Assembly (NCBI GenBank): GCA_900110395.1
Contig: FODP01000002.1
Span: forward strand, 434,001-498,000
Length of the DNA stretch: 64,000 nt
Direction: 5' to 3'
Origin: Rhodospirillales bacterium URHD0017
GTDB lineage: Bacteria > Pseudomonadota > Alphaproteobacteria > Reyranellales > Reyranellaceae
Both the position numbers and the translations under genes were made by a program. The notes under the pieces are model-generated. The model was not told where the DNA came from, made no database searches, and saw only the letters and a program-made list of their open reading frames with translations. Shown piece by piece: positions 50,074 to 59,527 of this stretch (positions within the stretch are counted from its first letter, which is position 1; each line of letters opens with the position of its first letter).

Positions 50074-51291
50074 TCAGATGATCTTCCGGGCTCGCAGATC
50101 CGCCACCTCGGCGGCGCTGTAGCCCAGCTCGCCCAGCACCGCGTCGTTGTGATCGCCCAGCTCCGGCGCGATGCCAGGCCTGGCCGGCGTCTCGGAGAAC
50201 TGCCAGGGCGTGCCGTGCACCTTCAAGCGCTTGCCGTGCTTGGGGTAGTCGATTTCGGTGACGTAGCCGTTGGCCAGTACGTCGGGATCGTTGGACGCCT
50301 CGAGCATCGTGTTGATCGGCGCCGACACGATGTCCGCGCCGCGCAGCCTGGCCACCCAGTCGTCGCGCGTGCCGGTGGCGAAGAGATCGTCGAGCAGGGC
50401 CAGAAGCTCGTTGCGCTTGGCGTCGTTGTCGATGATGACGCCGAGATTCTGGAAGCCCGCCGCCTTGATGCGGTCCTGGAAGCCCAGTGCCGTCATGGCG
50501 TCCTTCCAGTTGTCCGGTCCGGTGAGCTGGAACACCAGCGGCTTGCCGTCACGGTCATTGAAGGAGGCGCTGATGCCCGCCCGCTGCGCCGTGCCGGTGA
50601 TGCGGGCCTGGCCGGTCACCGGGTTCTGGTTGCGCCACATGGTGGTGGTGAAGGTCCAGCCCATCAGCCGGACCAGCGAGCCCAGCAGCGAGAGCTCGAC
50701 CTTCTGGCCCACGCCGGTGGTGCGCGCGTGGGTCAGAGCGGCGAGCGCGCCGCCGAAGGCCAGCATCGCCGTGGATTCGTCGGCCACCGAGGCGATGCCG
50801 GTGCGCATCTTCTGGCCCGGCATGGAATAGGCCTCGGCGATCCCGCCCAACGCCTGGGCCATCGAATCGGTGCCGGGCAGATGGCCGTTGGGCCCGCGCG
50901 TGCCGTAGCCCGAGATCGACACATAGACCAGCTTGGGATTGATCTTGCGCAGCTCCTCCCAGCCGAAGCCGTTCCTGTCGGCGGCGCTCGGCCGGAAGTT
51001 CTGGCCGAAGATGTCGGCCTGGGCGACGAGCTTGTGCAGGATGGCGCGGCCTTCGGGCGACTTCAGGTTCAGCGTGACGCTCTTCACGCCGCGATTGTTG
51101 GTCTCGAAGAAGGTGCTGGGCATGCCGGGCAGCACCGTCATGCGCCGCGAGCCGTCGCCGCCATCGGGCGGCTCGATCTTGATCACGTCGGCGCCGAGAT
51201 CGGCCATCAGCATGTAGGGCACGGTGCCGGCCTGCGCCGTCGAGCACGAAACCACCTTCACGCCCTGCAAGGGGCCCCAGGATTGAGACAT
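50074..51291 (-). CDS. CaiB/BaiF-type (family III) CoA-transferase
   Basis: A 405-residue enzyme that moves CoA between carboxylic acids by an Asp-acyl intermediate. CoA-binding blocks include ADLGADVIKIEPPDGGD near residues 30-46 and QNFRPSAADRNGFGW near 97-111, and the catalytic Asp is most likely D142 in PGTDSMAQALGG. It starts 16 nt downstream of the peptide-importer ATPase on the same strand and is probably its operon's last gene. Its 3' 435 bp are duplicated 2.5 kb away as a pseudogene. Confidence 0.9.
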   Translation of the reverse strand: MSQSWGPLQGVKVVSCSTAQAGTVPYMLMADLGADVIKIEPPDGGDGSRRMTVLPGMPSTFFETNNRGVKSVTLNLKSPEGRAILHKLVAQADIFGQNFRPSAADRNGFGWEELRKINPKLVYVSISGYGTRGPNGHLPGTDSMAQALGGIAEAYSMPGQKMRTGIASVADESTAMLAFGGALAALTHARTTGVGQKVELSLLGSLVRLMGWTFTTTMWRNQNPVTGQARITGTAQRAGISASFNDRDGKPLVFQLTGPDNWKDAMTALGFQDRIKAAGFQNLGVIIDNDAKRNELLALLDDLFATGTRDDWVARLRGADIVSAPINTMLEASNDPDVLANGYVTEIDYPKHGKRLKVHGTPWQFSETPARPGIAPELGDHNDAVLGELGYSAAEVADLRARKII

Positions 51292-51307
51292 CGGACGCTA
51301 CTCCCGA

Positions 51308-52285
51308 TCAGGCATTGTCGAACAAATGACAGGCCACAGTGTGCCCCGGCGAGACCTCGCGCAAAACCGGTTCCTGCTGCGAGCAGCGCGGCATGACCCA
51401 AGGGCAGCGCGTGTGGAACCGGCAACCGCTTGGCGGATTGAGCGGCGACGGCACCTCGCCACGCAATTCGATCTCTTCCTCACTGCGGCCCGGCCAGGCG
51501 ACCAGAACCGCCGAGAACAGCGCCTTGGTGTAGGGATGCCGCACATCGGCGAACAGCGATTCGGTCGGCGCCTTCTCGACGATCTTGCCGAGATACATCA
51601 CCACCGTGTGGTCGGCCATATGGCGCACCGTGGCGAGGTCGTGCGCGACCAGCAGGTAGGCGACGTTGTCCTGCGCCTGGATGTCCTTCAGGAGGTTCAT
51701 CATCTGGGCGCGGATCGACACGTCGAGCGCCGACACCGGCTCGTCGAGCACGATCAGCTTGGGCCGCGAGGCAAGCGCCGCCGCCAGCGCCACGCGCTGG
51801 CGCTGGCCGCCGCTGAACTCGTGCGGGTACTGCTCGGCCTGCTCGGGCCGCAACCCGACCTGCTGCAGCAGCTCGCGCACGCGGGCGGCGATCTTCTCCT
51901 TGTCGCCCCAATCGTTGACGATCAGCGATTCGGCGATGGTGCGCCCCACCTTCATGCGCGGGTTGAGCGACGACCACGGGTCCTGGAACACCGCCTGCAC
52001 CTTGGCGCGGTAGGCGCTGAGCGCAGCGCCCTGCAGGCCGCTGATCGGTTCGTCCTCGAGCAGGATACGGCCTTCGGTCGGTTCCTCGAGGTTCAGGATC
52101 ATGCGCGAGGTCGTGGTCTTGCCGCAGCCCGATTCGCCCACCAGCCCCAGGGTCTCGCCGGCCTTGATGTCGAAGGAGACGTCGTCGACCGCCTTGACGT
52201 GGCCGAGGGTGCGCGCGAACAGGATCCCCTTGGTGAAGGCGAAGTGCTTCTTGAGGCCTTCGACGCGCAGCAGCGGTTCGCTCAT
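51308..52285 (-). CDS. oligopeptide/dipeptide ABC importer ATP-binding protein, OppF-like
   Basis: A 325-residue ATPase: Walker [10 protein letters not shown] near residue 50, signature [11 protein letters not shown] near 158, Walker [13 protein letters not shown] near 180, switch AHDL near 214, and the peptide-importer C-terminal cysteine segment [10 protein letters not shown] near 290. It pairs with the preceding ATPase on the same strand, overlapping by 4 nt (ATGA). Together they drive import of peptides or related nickel/opine-like solutes. Confidence 0.93.
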   Translation of the reverse strand: MSEPLLRVEGLKKHFAFTKGILFARTLGHVKAVDDVSFDIKAGETLGLVGESGCGKTTTSRMILNLEEPTEGRILLEDEPISGLQGAALSAYRAKVQAVFQDPWSSLNPRMKVGRTIAESLIVNDWGDKEKIAARVRELLQQVGLRPEQAEQYPHEFSGGQRQRVALAAALASRPKLIVLDEPVSALDVSIRAQMMNLLKDIQAQDNVAYLLVAHDLATVRHMADHTVVMYLGKIVEKAPTESLFADVRHPYTKALFSAVLVAWPGRSEEEIELRGEVPSPLNPPSGCRFHTRCPWVMPRCSQQEPVLREVSPGHTVACHLFDNA

Positions 52286-53274
52286 GGCGGCGTGACCCTC
52301 CAGCAGTCGGCCGTGTGCTCCTCGCCGACCCGCACGCTGGCAGGATAAGCGTCGAGGCAACGCTGCTCGACCAGGGCGCAGCGCGAGGCGAAGCGGCAGC
52401 CCTGAGGCAGGTCCATCAGCGACGGCGGCTGGCCCTCGATGGTGGTCAGCCGGCCGGCCGGCCCGGTCATCTTGGGGACCGAGGCAATCAGAGCGCGGGT
52501 ATAGGGATGCTGCGGCGCCTCGAAGATCTGCTTCACCGGTCCGCATTCGACGATGCGGCCGGCATACATCACGGCCACGCGGTCGCACATGCGGCCGACC
52601 ACGCCGAAATCGTGGGTGATGAACAGGATCGCCATGCCGTTCTCGGCCTGCAGGCGTTTCAGCAGCTTCAGGTACTGGAGCTGGATGGTGACGTCGAGCG
52701 CCGTGGTCGGCTCGTCGGCGATCAGCACTTCGGGCTCGCCGCTGATGGCGATGGCGCCGACCACGCGCTGCTTCATGCCGCCGCTCATCTGATGCGGGTA
52801 CTGGCCGATGCGCTGCTCGGGCGCGGCGATCTCGACGCGGCGCAGGGCAGCGACCGCCTCCTTCATGATCTCGGAGAGCGAGGCGCCCTTGCGGCGGCGC
52901 TCGATCGCCTCACGCAGCTGGTCGCCGACCGAGAACACCGGGTTCAGCGACGTCTGCGGGTCCTGCAGCACCATGGAGATGCGCCGTCCGCGGATCTCGC
53001 GCATCTCGGACGGCGTGCGCTCCAGGATGTTCTCGCCGCCCAGCAGCACCTCGCCCTTGATGGTGCGGGCGCCGCCCTTGGGCAGGAGCCGCATCAGCGA
53101 CAGCGCGGTCAGGCTCTTGCCGCAGCCCGATTCGCCCACCAGTCCCAGCACCTCGCCGCGCTTCAGCGAAAAGCTCACGCCGTCGACCGCCTTCACCACG
53201 CCGCGGCGCAGGAAGAAATGGGTGTGCAGGTCGCGGACGTCGAGAACGGTATCGCCGGGGGGAGTATCGCTCAT
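52282..53274 (-). CDS. oligopeptide/dipeptide ABC importer ATP-binding protein, OppD-like
   Basis: A 330-residue ATPase. Walker [10 protein letters not shown] near residue 48, Q-loop [11 protein letters not shown] near 99, signature [12 protein letters not shown] near 160, Walker [13 protein letters not shown] near 183, and the C-terminal segment [15 protein letters not shown] near 290. ATG 53274 overlaps the permease stop as ATGA; a longer open frame is not needed. Partner of the OppF-like ATPase. Confidence 0.93.
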   Translation of the reverse strand: MSDTPPGDTVLDVRDLHTHFFLRRGVVKAVDGVSFSLKRGEVLGLVGESGCGKSLTALSLMRLLPKGGARTIKGEVLLGGENILERTPSEMREIRGRRISMVLQDPQTSLNPVFSVGDQLREAIERRRKGASLSEIMKEAVAALRRVEIAAPEQRIGQYPHQMSGGMKQRVVGAIAISGEPEVLIADEPTTALDVTIQLQYLKLLKRLQAENGMAILFITHDFGVVGRMCDRVAVMYAGRIVECGPVKQIFEAPQHPYTRALIASVPKMTGPAGRLTTIEGQPPSLMDLPQGCRFASRCALVEQRCLDAYPASVRVGEEHTADCWRVTPP

Positions 53275-54191
53275 AGCTGGCGCAGCCGGGGATCGAGGCG
53301 GTCGCGCAGCCAGTCGCCGAACAGGTTGACCGACAGCACCAGCAGCGTGATGGCGATGCCCGGGATCAGGGCGACCCACCAGGCCTCGGCGATGCGGCCG
53401 CGGCCCTCGGAGATCATCAGGCCCCAGGTCGGGGTCGGCGGCGGGATGCCGGCGCCGAGGAAGGACAGCGTCGCCTCGGCGATGATGACGACGCCGATGT
53501 TGAGCGTCACCAGCACCATGAAGGTGTTGAGCACGTTGGGCAGGATGTGGGTGGCCATGATGCGCAGCGACGAGCAGCCGCGCACCTTGGCCAGGGCCAC
53601 GAAGTCACGCTGCCTGAGCGCCAGCACCTCGCCGCGGATCACCCGCGCGAAGGTGGCCCACAACAAGAGGCTGATGGCGATCACCAGCGTTCCCAGGCCC
53701 TGGCCCATGGTGACGGCGAGCAGCAGCGCGAACAGGATGGCCGGGAAGGTGAAGGCCGCATCGACCAGGCGCATCAGGATGCTGTCGACCGCGCCGCCGA
53801 CATAGCCCGCGACGATGCCGATGGCGAGGCCCACGCCGCCGCCCACGGTCAGCGCCAGCAGCGCCACGATCAGGCTGACGCGCGCGCCGTAGATCAGCCG
53901 GCTCAGGATGTCGCGGCCGAAGGCGTCGGTGCCCAGAAGATACTTGTCCTTGCCGCCCAGCATCCAGGCCGGCGGCAGGAGCTTGTCGCGCAAGGTCTGG
54001 TCGATCGGCGAGTGCGGCGCCAGCAATGGCGCGAAGATCGCCATGACGACGATCACCGAGATGATGACGATCGGTATCCACGGCACCCGCGCGGTGCGCC
54101 GCGGCGCCGCCTCGCGGCGCGGCCATACCATGGCGCGCCACAACGACCAGCGTTGCCGGCCGACGGACGAAGGACGCTCGATGATGGCCAT
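53271..54191 (-). CDS. peptide ABC importer permease, DppC-like
   Basis: A 306-residue inner-membrane protein with about six hydrophobic segments, including an N-terminal OppC/DppC-type segment (PWIPIVIISVIVVMAIFAPLLAPHSP) and HLLGTDAFGRDILSR-like KYLLGTDAFGRDILSRLIYG near residue 85. The ATPase-docking loop is ALAKVRGCSSLRIMATHILPN near 200. It starts 2 nt after the DppB-like permease and forms the channel with it. Confidence 0.93.
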   Translation of the reverse strand: MAIIERPSSVGRQRWSLWRAMVWPRREAAPRRTARVPWIPIVIISVIVVMAIFAPLLAPHSPIDQTLRDKLLPPAWMLGGKDKYLLGTDAFGRDILSRLIYGARVSLIVALLALTVGGGVGLAIGIVAGYVGGAVDSILMRLVDAAFTFPAILFALLLAVTMGQGLGTLVIAISLLLWATFARVIRGEVLALRQRDFVALAKVRGCSSLRIMATHILPNVLNTFMVLVTLNIGVVIIAEATLSFLGAGIPPPTPTWGLMISEGRGRIAEAWWVALIPGIAITLLVLSVNLFGDWLRDRLDPRLRQL

Positions 54192-54193
54192 CG

Positions 54194-55111
54194 CTAGGCC
54201 AGCCTGATCCGCGGATCGACGTAGGCATAAAGGATGTCGACGCCGAGGTTGATGGAGAGGATCAGGATCGACTTCAGGATGATCACCGCCTGCAGCAGCG
54301 GGAAGTCGCGGTAGATCACCGCCTCGTAGGTCAGCCGGCCGATGCCCGGCCAGGCGAACACCGTCTCGGTGACGATGGCGCCGGTGATGAGGTTGCCGAC
54401 GAACACGCCCCACAGGGTCAGGACGGGAATCAGGGCGTTGCGCAGGCAATGCTTCCAGATGACCGTCGTCTCGCTCAGCCCCTTGATGCGCGCGAGCTTG
54501 ACGAACTCGCTTTCCATCACTTCCAGCATGGCCGAGCGGGTGATGCGCATGAAGCCCGCCACCAGGAAGGTGCCGAGCGTGATGACGGGCAGGATGTAGT
54601 GCTGCGGCCCGCCCATGCGGCTCGACGGCAGCCAGCCCAGCTCGACGCTGAACACGAAGATCAGCAGCACGCCCAGCCAGAAGCTCGGCATGGCGACGCC
54701 CAGCACCGCCACCGTGCCCGCCGCACGGTCCAGCCAGCCTCCGCGATTGAGGGCCGCCACCACGCCGAGCGGAATGCCCAGCATCATGCCGAGCAGCAGT
54801 GCCCACGGGATCAGCAGCAGGGTGTTGGGCAGGCGGTCGAAGAAGGCCTCGGCCGCCGGCTGCTTCATGCGGATCGAGGTGCCGAGATCGCCGTGCAGCG
54901 CCTTGCCGATGAAGATCAGGAACTGTTCGCTGAGCGGCCCGTCCAGGCCCAAGGTCTGGGTGAGCTGGGCGCGGTCCTCGGCGGTGGCGTCCTCGGGCAG
55001 CATCAGGTCGACCGGATTGCCGGTCAGCCGTCCGAGGAAGAACACGATCGTCGCCACCATGAACAGCAGGACGACACCCTGCATCAGGCGGCGAGCGATG
55101 AAGCGCTTCAT
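54194..55111 (-). CDS. peptide ABC importer permease, DppB-like
   Basis: A 305-residue permease with about six hydrophobic segments. It starts MKRFIARRLMQGVVLLFMV, with GLDGPLSEQFLIFIGKALHGDLGTS near 50-75 as in DppB, and the docking loop FVKLARIKGLSETTVIWKHCLRN near 200. It is 13 nt downstream of the binding-protein stop and 2 nt upstream of the DppC-like start, so translation is coupled. Confidence 0.93.
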   Translation of the reverse strand: MKRFIARRLMQGVVLLFMVATIVFFLGRLTGNPVDLMLPEDATAEDRAQLTQTLGLDGPLSEQFLIFIGKALHGDLGTSIRMKQPAAEAFFDRLPNTLLLIPWALLLGMMLGIPLGVVAALNRGGWLDRAAGTVAVLGVAMPSFWLGVLLIFVFSVELGWLPSSRMGGPQHYILPVITLGTFLVAGFMRITRSAMLEVMESEFVKLARIKGLSETTVIWKHCLRNALIPVLTLWGVFVGNLITGAIVTETVFAWPGIGRLTYEAVIYRDFPLLQAVIILKSILILSINLGVDILYAYVDPRIRLA

Positions 55112-55124
55112 GAGTCGCGGCTGC

Positions 55125-56762
55125 TCACTTCTTCCAGGGCTTCTGCTCCGGGCGCGGAATGCGCTCGAAGACGTCGCCCAGCTCGTGACGGCCGGGAATG
55201 GGCTCGAACTGGCCGACCTTCTTGGTGTTGACGGCGTAGTAGCCCATGCCCTCGATGATCGGCACGACCATCCAGGTATTGGCCACGATCTCGACCATGC
55301 GGTCGATCAGCGCCGTGCGCTTGGCCTTGTCGAGCTCGGAGCCGAGCGCCCGCGCGGTCTTCACGTAGTCCTGGCAGACCTCATTGCAGTTGTCCTTGTC
55401 GCCCAGCAGGCGCTGGATGCTTTCGGGCGAGAAGGCGCCGTCATAGCGCCACGGCACGTCGGGCCGGCCGGCGGTGCGGTACATCGAGGCCCAGCCGACC
55501 AGGCCCGCCTGGTCGCCGCGCTCCATGGGATTGAAGGCGCCCCATTCGTAGTGCTTCAGCGTCACCTTCACGCCGATCTTGTTCCACATGTCGGCGATGG
55601 CGGTGCCGATATCGACCATGAACTGCGTGCCGGGCAGCGCCGTGTTGGCGAACTTGAGCTCGAAGCCGTTGGGATAGCCTTCCTCGGCCAGCATCTTCTT
55701 GGCCAGCGCCGGATCGTAGCGATAGGCCTCGTTGGCCCACTTCTCCCAGCGGTCGTTGCTGAAATACTCGGTGTAGCCGAAGGTCGAGAACGGATAGGGC
55801 ATGCGCGCCTTGCCGTTCATGACGTGCTCGATCACCTGCTTGCGGTCGATGGCGAGCGACAGCGCCTCGCGTACGCGCGGCTTGGCGATCGGCGAGTCCT
55901 TCTGCTCGGGCTTCCAGGTGCCCCAGAACTGGAAGATCGCCTGCATGGTGCCGGGCACCGACACCACTTCCAGGCCGGCGCGCGCGGCGCCCATCATGGT
56001 CTCCGGCCCGATCGAGGCGATGGCGGCCTCGCCGGTGCGCACCATGGCGACACGCGTGCTCTCCTCCGGCACCAGCAGGACATGCAGGTCCTTGAAGCTC
56101 GGCGTGCCGCGCCAGTGATTGGCGACGGCGGTGAACTCGATGCGATCACCCGGCACGTTGCGCACGAACTTCCACGGGCCGCTGCCAATCGGCTTCTTGC
56201 GGAACTCCTCCTCGCCTACCTTCTCGATGTAGTTCTTGGGCATGATGGCGCCTTCGGGCGCCACGGCGCGCGACAGGCTGGGCGGCAGGCCGATCTGTGG
56301 GCTCGACGTGTTCACCTTCACCGTGAGGTCGTCGACCACTTCGATGCTCTTGATGGCGCGTTTCATGCTCGCCGCGGCGGAGGCGAGCGAACCCGGGCCC
56401 ATCTGGCGTTCGAGGCTGAACTTGACGTCGTGGGCGGTGAGCTTGTCGCCGTTGTGGAAGGTCTGGCCGGGCCGCAGGAAAAAGGTCCAGCTGAGGCCAT
56501 CCGGCGCGAGCTCCCAACGCTCGGCGACGCCGGGACCGACACCGCCCTTCTTGAGATCGAAGCCGACCAGCGAGTCGTACATGATCGCCTGGTAGACGGC
56601 GTTGCCCGGACGGCCTTCGAGGATCGGATCGAGCGTCTGGGCGCCGAGCGATTCGACGGCGAAGACGAGCGTGCCTTTCTGGTCCTGGGCCTGAGCAGGC
56701 GCGATCGCTGCGACCAACGTGGCGACAGCAAGAGCCATAGCTCCCGCAAGCTGCCGAATCAT
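55125..56762 (-). CDS. peptide ABC importer substrate-binding protein
   Basis: A 545-residue periplasmic protein of family 5 (DppA/OppA). Signal peptide MIRQLAGAMALAVATLVAAI with cleavage after AQA near residue 25. Family blocks are LDPILEGRPGNAVYQAIMYDSL near 43-64, WTFFLRPGQTFHNGDKLTAHDVKFSLER near 92-119, and PRVREALSLAIDRKQVIEHVMNG near 295-317. It would bind a peptide or peptide-like solute and head the importer operon. It is the first gene of that operon. No clear promoter seen before it. Confidence 0.92.
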   Translation of the reverse strand: MIRQLAGAMALAVATLVAAIAPAQAQDQKGTLVFAVESLGAQTLDPILEGRPGNAVYQAIMYDSLVGFDLKKGGVGPGVAERWELAPDGLSWTFFLRPGQTFHNGDKLTAHDVKFSLERQMGPGSLASAAASMKRAIKSIEVVDDLTVKVNTSSPQIGLPPSLSRAVAPEGAIMPKNYIEKVGEEEFRKKPIGSGPWKFVRNVPGDRIEFTAVANHWRGTPSFKDLHVLLVPEESTRVAMVRTGEAAIASIGPETMMGAARAGLEVVSVPGTMQAIFQFWGTWKPEQKDSPIAKPRVREALSLAIDRKQVIEHVMNGKARMPYPFSTFGYTEYFSNDRWEKWANEAYRYDPALAKKMLAEEGYPNGFELKFANTALPGTQFMVDIGTAIADMWNKIGVKVTLKHYEWGAFNPMERGDQAGLVGWASMYRTAGRPDVPWRYDGAFSPESIQRLLGDKDNCNEVCQDYVKTARALGSELDKAKRTALIDRMVEIVANTWMVVPIIEGMGYYAVNTKKVGQFEPIPGRHELGDVFERIPRPEQKPWKK

Positions 56763-56890
56763 GAGCTCCTCCCGATACGATGACTTTGTCTTTTGGTTCT
56801 TGGGACTCGACGGACGGCAAAACGACTATCGGGCGTGCGTCGGAGACGGTCAATAGCAGCCGATGTGAAGTGCCGCTTGTCGGACTCTTT

Positions 56891-56967
56891 GCTGGGAGCG
56901 CGCCACTCCGTGGCGCTCTTTGTCGATCACACAGCTCATGAGCGCCGCGGAGTGGCGCGCTCCCAGC
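56891..56967. repeat. 26-bp inverted repeat between convergent-spaced operons (family C)
   Basis: Arms 56891-56916 and 56942-56967 (start GCTGGGAGCGCGCCACTCC) pair fully if one U-G pair is allowed, with a 25-nt loop. The right arm continues into CTA (56967-56969), the stop of livF, and shares a 19-nt stretch with 9030-9048. It could terminate the branched-chain importer transcript. Confidence 0.8.
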
Positions 56968-57701
56968 TATGACGCGAGTGGAGCGCTGACGTCCTGTCCG
57001 AAGTAGGCGTGCTCGAGGCGATTGGGCAGATCGTCCTCGTTCGTGCGCGCTTCGAGCACAATCGAGCCGCGCGCCAGCGCGTAGACGCGGTCGGCGAGCT
57101 TGAGCGCCTTCTCGATCAGCTGTTCGACCAGCAGCACGGCGGTGCCGGCGTCACGCAACTGCGCGGCGGCGGCAAGCACGCGATCGACCAGCACCGGCGA
57201 GAGACCGGCCGACGGCTCATCGAGCATCAGCAGACGCGGCCGGCGCACCAGGCCCTGCGCCACCGCCAGCATCTGCTGCTGGCCACCCGACAAGGTCACG
57301 GCGCGGTCGTTGCGCTTCTCGGCGATCTCGGGGAAGAACCTCAGCGCCTCCCCGACGCGCGTCCCCAGTTCGGACCCCTTCATGCCGTAGCCCGCCAGCA
57401 TGACGTTGTCGTGCACGCTGAGCTGGGTGAAGACGCGGTGGCCCTCGACCACGTGCACCAGCCCGGCATTCACCGCTTCGCGCGGGCCGGTCTTGCTCAT
57501 GTCCTGGCCGCCGAAGGTGATCGTGCCGGTGCGCGGCAGCAGGCCGGAGATGGCCTTCAAGAGCGTGCTCTTGCCCGCGCCATTGGGGCCGAGCAGGGCC
57601 ACGATCTCGCCGGCGCCGACCGTGAGGTCGATGCCGTTCAGCACGCCGATCTTGCCGTAGCCGGCCGACAGCCCGCTGATCTTGAGCAATGGCTCGACCA
57701 T
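56967..57701 (-). CDS. livF: branched-chain amino-acid-type ABC importer ATPase
   Basis: A 244-residue ATPase of the LivF type: Walker A GPNGAGKST near residue 38-46, HVVEGHRVFTQLSVHDN near 84-100 (typical of LivF), signature LSGGQQQMLA near 137, Walker B LLMLDEPSAGLSP near 155, ending with a short tail. ATG 57701 lies 4 nt after the fused LivM-LivG stop. It works as the second ATPase of the HAAT importer. Its stop codon lies in the inverted repeat. Confidence 0.93.
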   Translation of the reverse strand: MVEPLLKISGLSAGYGKIGVLNGIDLTVGAGEIVALLGPNGAGKSTLLKAISGLLPRTGTITFGGQDMSKTGPREAVNAGLVHVVEGHRVFTQLSVHDNVMLAGYGMKGSELGTRVGEALRFFPEIAEKRNDRAVTLSGGQQQMLAVAQGLVRRPRLLMLDEPSAGLSPVLVDRVLAAAAQLRDAGTAVLLVEQLIEKALKLADRVYALARGSIVLEARTNEDDLPNRLEHAYFGQDVSAPLAS

Positions 57702-57705
57702 CGGG

Positions 57706-59517
57706 TTAGGCGCCGAGGTAGGCACTGACGACCTCCCGGTGCGAGCGGATCTCGTTGGGTGTGCCCGCCGCCAGCGTCTTGCCAAGATTGAGCACGGTCA
57801 CGCGATCGCAAATGTCGAAGATCAGGTCGGCATGATGCTCGACCAGCAGCACGCCAACGCCCTCACGGCTGCTCGCCTTGATGAGGTTGCCGAGGCGGCG
57901 GATCTCCTCGGCCGACAGGCCGGCCGCCGGCTCGTCGAGGAGCAGGAAGGCCGGCTTCAGCATCAGCGCGCGCGCGATCTCGATGAACCTGAGCTCGCTG
58001 TGCTGCAGGCGGTCGGCGCGCACCTGGGCCAACGATTCGAGGCCGACGGTGGCCAGCGCCTGCAGCGCTGCCGCCTTGAGGTGCCTCTCGTCGCGCCGGT
58101 GACGCGGCAGCGCCAGAATCGATTCGGTGAAGGTCCCGTGGCCGTGCACCGTGCCGCCGATCATGACGTTCTCCAGCACCGAAGCGGCGCCGACCAGGCG
58201 CGGCGTCTGGAAGGTGCGGGAGATGCGGTAGCCGGCGCGGGCATGCGGCAAAGCGAAGGGCAGCTCGGCGCCGTCGAGCGTCATCTGGCCGGCGTTCGGC
58301 CGGTAGTAGCCCGAGATCACGTTCAAGGTCGTGGTCTTGCCGCTGCCGTTCGGCCCGATCAGGCCGTGGACCTCGCCCGACCTGACTTCGAGGTCGAGCC
58401 CATCGATGGCGCGCACACCACCGAAATGCAGCTCGATGTCGCGGAGCGCGATAGTGCTCTTGCCTCTGCTGCGACCGTCGCCGCCCAGCACGCGGCCGAG
58501 CAGGTCGGGCCGCGGCACGATCTCGCGGTGCTGCTCGAGCGGGCGGCGGTTCTTGTAGTCGAGGAGATCGGCGATGCCGCCCGGGATCACCAGCACGATC
58601 ACCAGCAGCAGCGCGGCGTAGAGGAACGTCGACCATTGCACGAGGGGTGCCGCGAACTCGGGCAGCGCCGTCAGAATGATGGTGCCCAGCGCCGGTCCCA
58701 GGATCGAGCCGCGCCCGCCGATCAGGATGGCGATGAAGAACAGAACCGAGATCTCGAAGGTGAAGGCGTCGGGCGTGATGTAGGACTGCAGCGAGGCGAA
58801 CAGCCCGCCAGCCACGCCGCCGAGCGCGCCGGCAAAGAGGAACACCGCGATCAGCAGCCGGGGCTTGGCGATGCCCGAGGCCTCGGCCGCGACCTCGGCG
58901 TCGCGGATGGCGACCAGCGCGCGGCCGAAACGGCTGGACGCGATATTGGCCGTCATCCAGGTCGCGAGCGCCGCCAGGATGAAGCAGAAGTAGTAGAAGC
59001 CCCAGCCGGGATCGAACGGCCAGGGAAACACCGGACCCGGTGTGCCGACGCCGCCGCCGGTCACGCTCTTCCAGGCAAGCGCCACCTGGGTGACGATGGT
59101 GGCGAAGCCCAGCGTCGTCATGGCGAAGTAGAAGGTGCGCAGCCTGAGCGCCGGCAGCCCGACGATCACGCCGGCTGCCGCACCGATCACGCCGCCCGCG
59201 ATCAGTGCGAGGTAGGGATGCCACGGATCAGTCGCGGTGCCCGCCGTCAGCGCCGCGGTGGTGTAGGCGCCGAGCGTCAGCATTGACACCCAGCCGATGG
59301 CGATTTGGCCGGCATAGCCCACTACCAGGTTCAGGCCGGCCGACAGGATCCAATAAATGTAGGCGCGCTGGGCGATGACCCCGATGTAGGAATCGTCGAG
59401 CAGCGGCAGCAGCAGGCCGACAAGCCCGAGCAGAATCCACGACACGCTGCCTTCGAGCTTGCCCAGCAGGGAGCGCTCGCCGACGCGCACCGGACCAGAG
59501 GCGGTGGCGTCCGTCAT
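57706..59517 (-). CDS. fused permease-ATPase of branched-chain-type ABC importer (LivM-LivG)
   Basis: A 603-residue fusion. Residues about 20-335 form the LivM permease (about 9-10 hydrophobic segments, docking loop region GRALVAIRDAEVAAEASGI near 205-224). Residues about 355-603 form a LivG ATPase with GPNGSGKTTT (Walker A near 392), TFQTPRLVGAASVLENVM near 440, Walker B LLLDEPAAGLSAEE near 526 and VEHHADLIFDICD near 560. The signature region is LQHSELRFIEIARAL, lacking the expected Gly-Gln. ATG 59517 has a good spacing after LivH (10 nt). Confidence 0.9.
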   Translation of the reverse strand: MTDATASGPVRVGERSLLGKLEGSVSWILLGLVGLLLPLLDDSYIGVIAQRAYIYWILSAGLNLVVGYAGQIAIGWVSMLTLGAYTTAALTAGTATDPWHPYLALIAGGVIGAAAGVIVGLPALRLRTFYFAMTTLGFATIVTQVALAWKSVTGGGVGTPGPVFPWPFDPGWGFYYFCFILAALATWMTANIASSRFGRALVAIRDAEVAAEASGIAKPRLLIAVFLFAGALGGVAGGLFASLQSYITPDAFTFEISVLFFIAILIGGRGSILGPALGTIILTALPEFAAPLVQWSTFLYAALLLVIVLVIPGGIADLLDYKNRRPLEQHREIVPRPDLLGRVLGGDGRSRGKSTIALRDIELHFGGVRAIDGLDLEVRSGEVHGLIGPNGSGKTTTLNVISGYYRPNAGQMTLDGAELPFALPHARAGYRISRTFQTPRLVGAASVLENVMIGGTVHGHGTFTESILALPRHRRDERHLKAAALQALATVGLESLAQVRADRLQHSELRFIEIARALMLKPAFLLLDEPAAGLSAEEIRRLGNLIKASSREGVGVLLVEHHADLIFDICDRVTVLNLGKTLAAGTPNEIRSHREVVSAYLGA

Positions 59518-59527
59518 GCCCCGCCCC

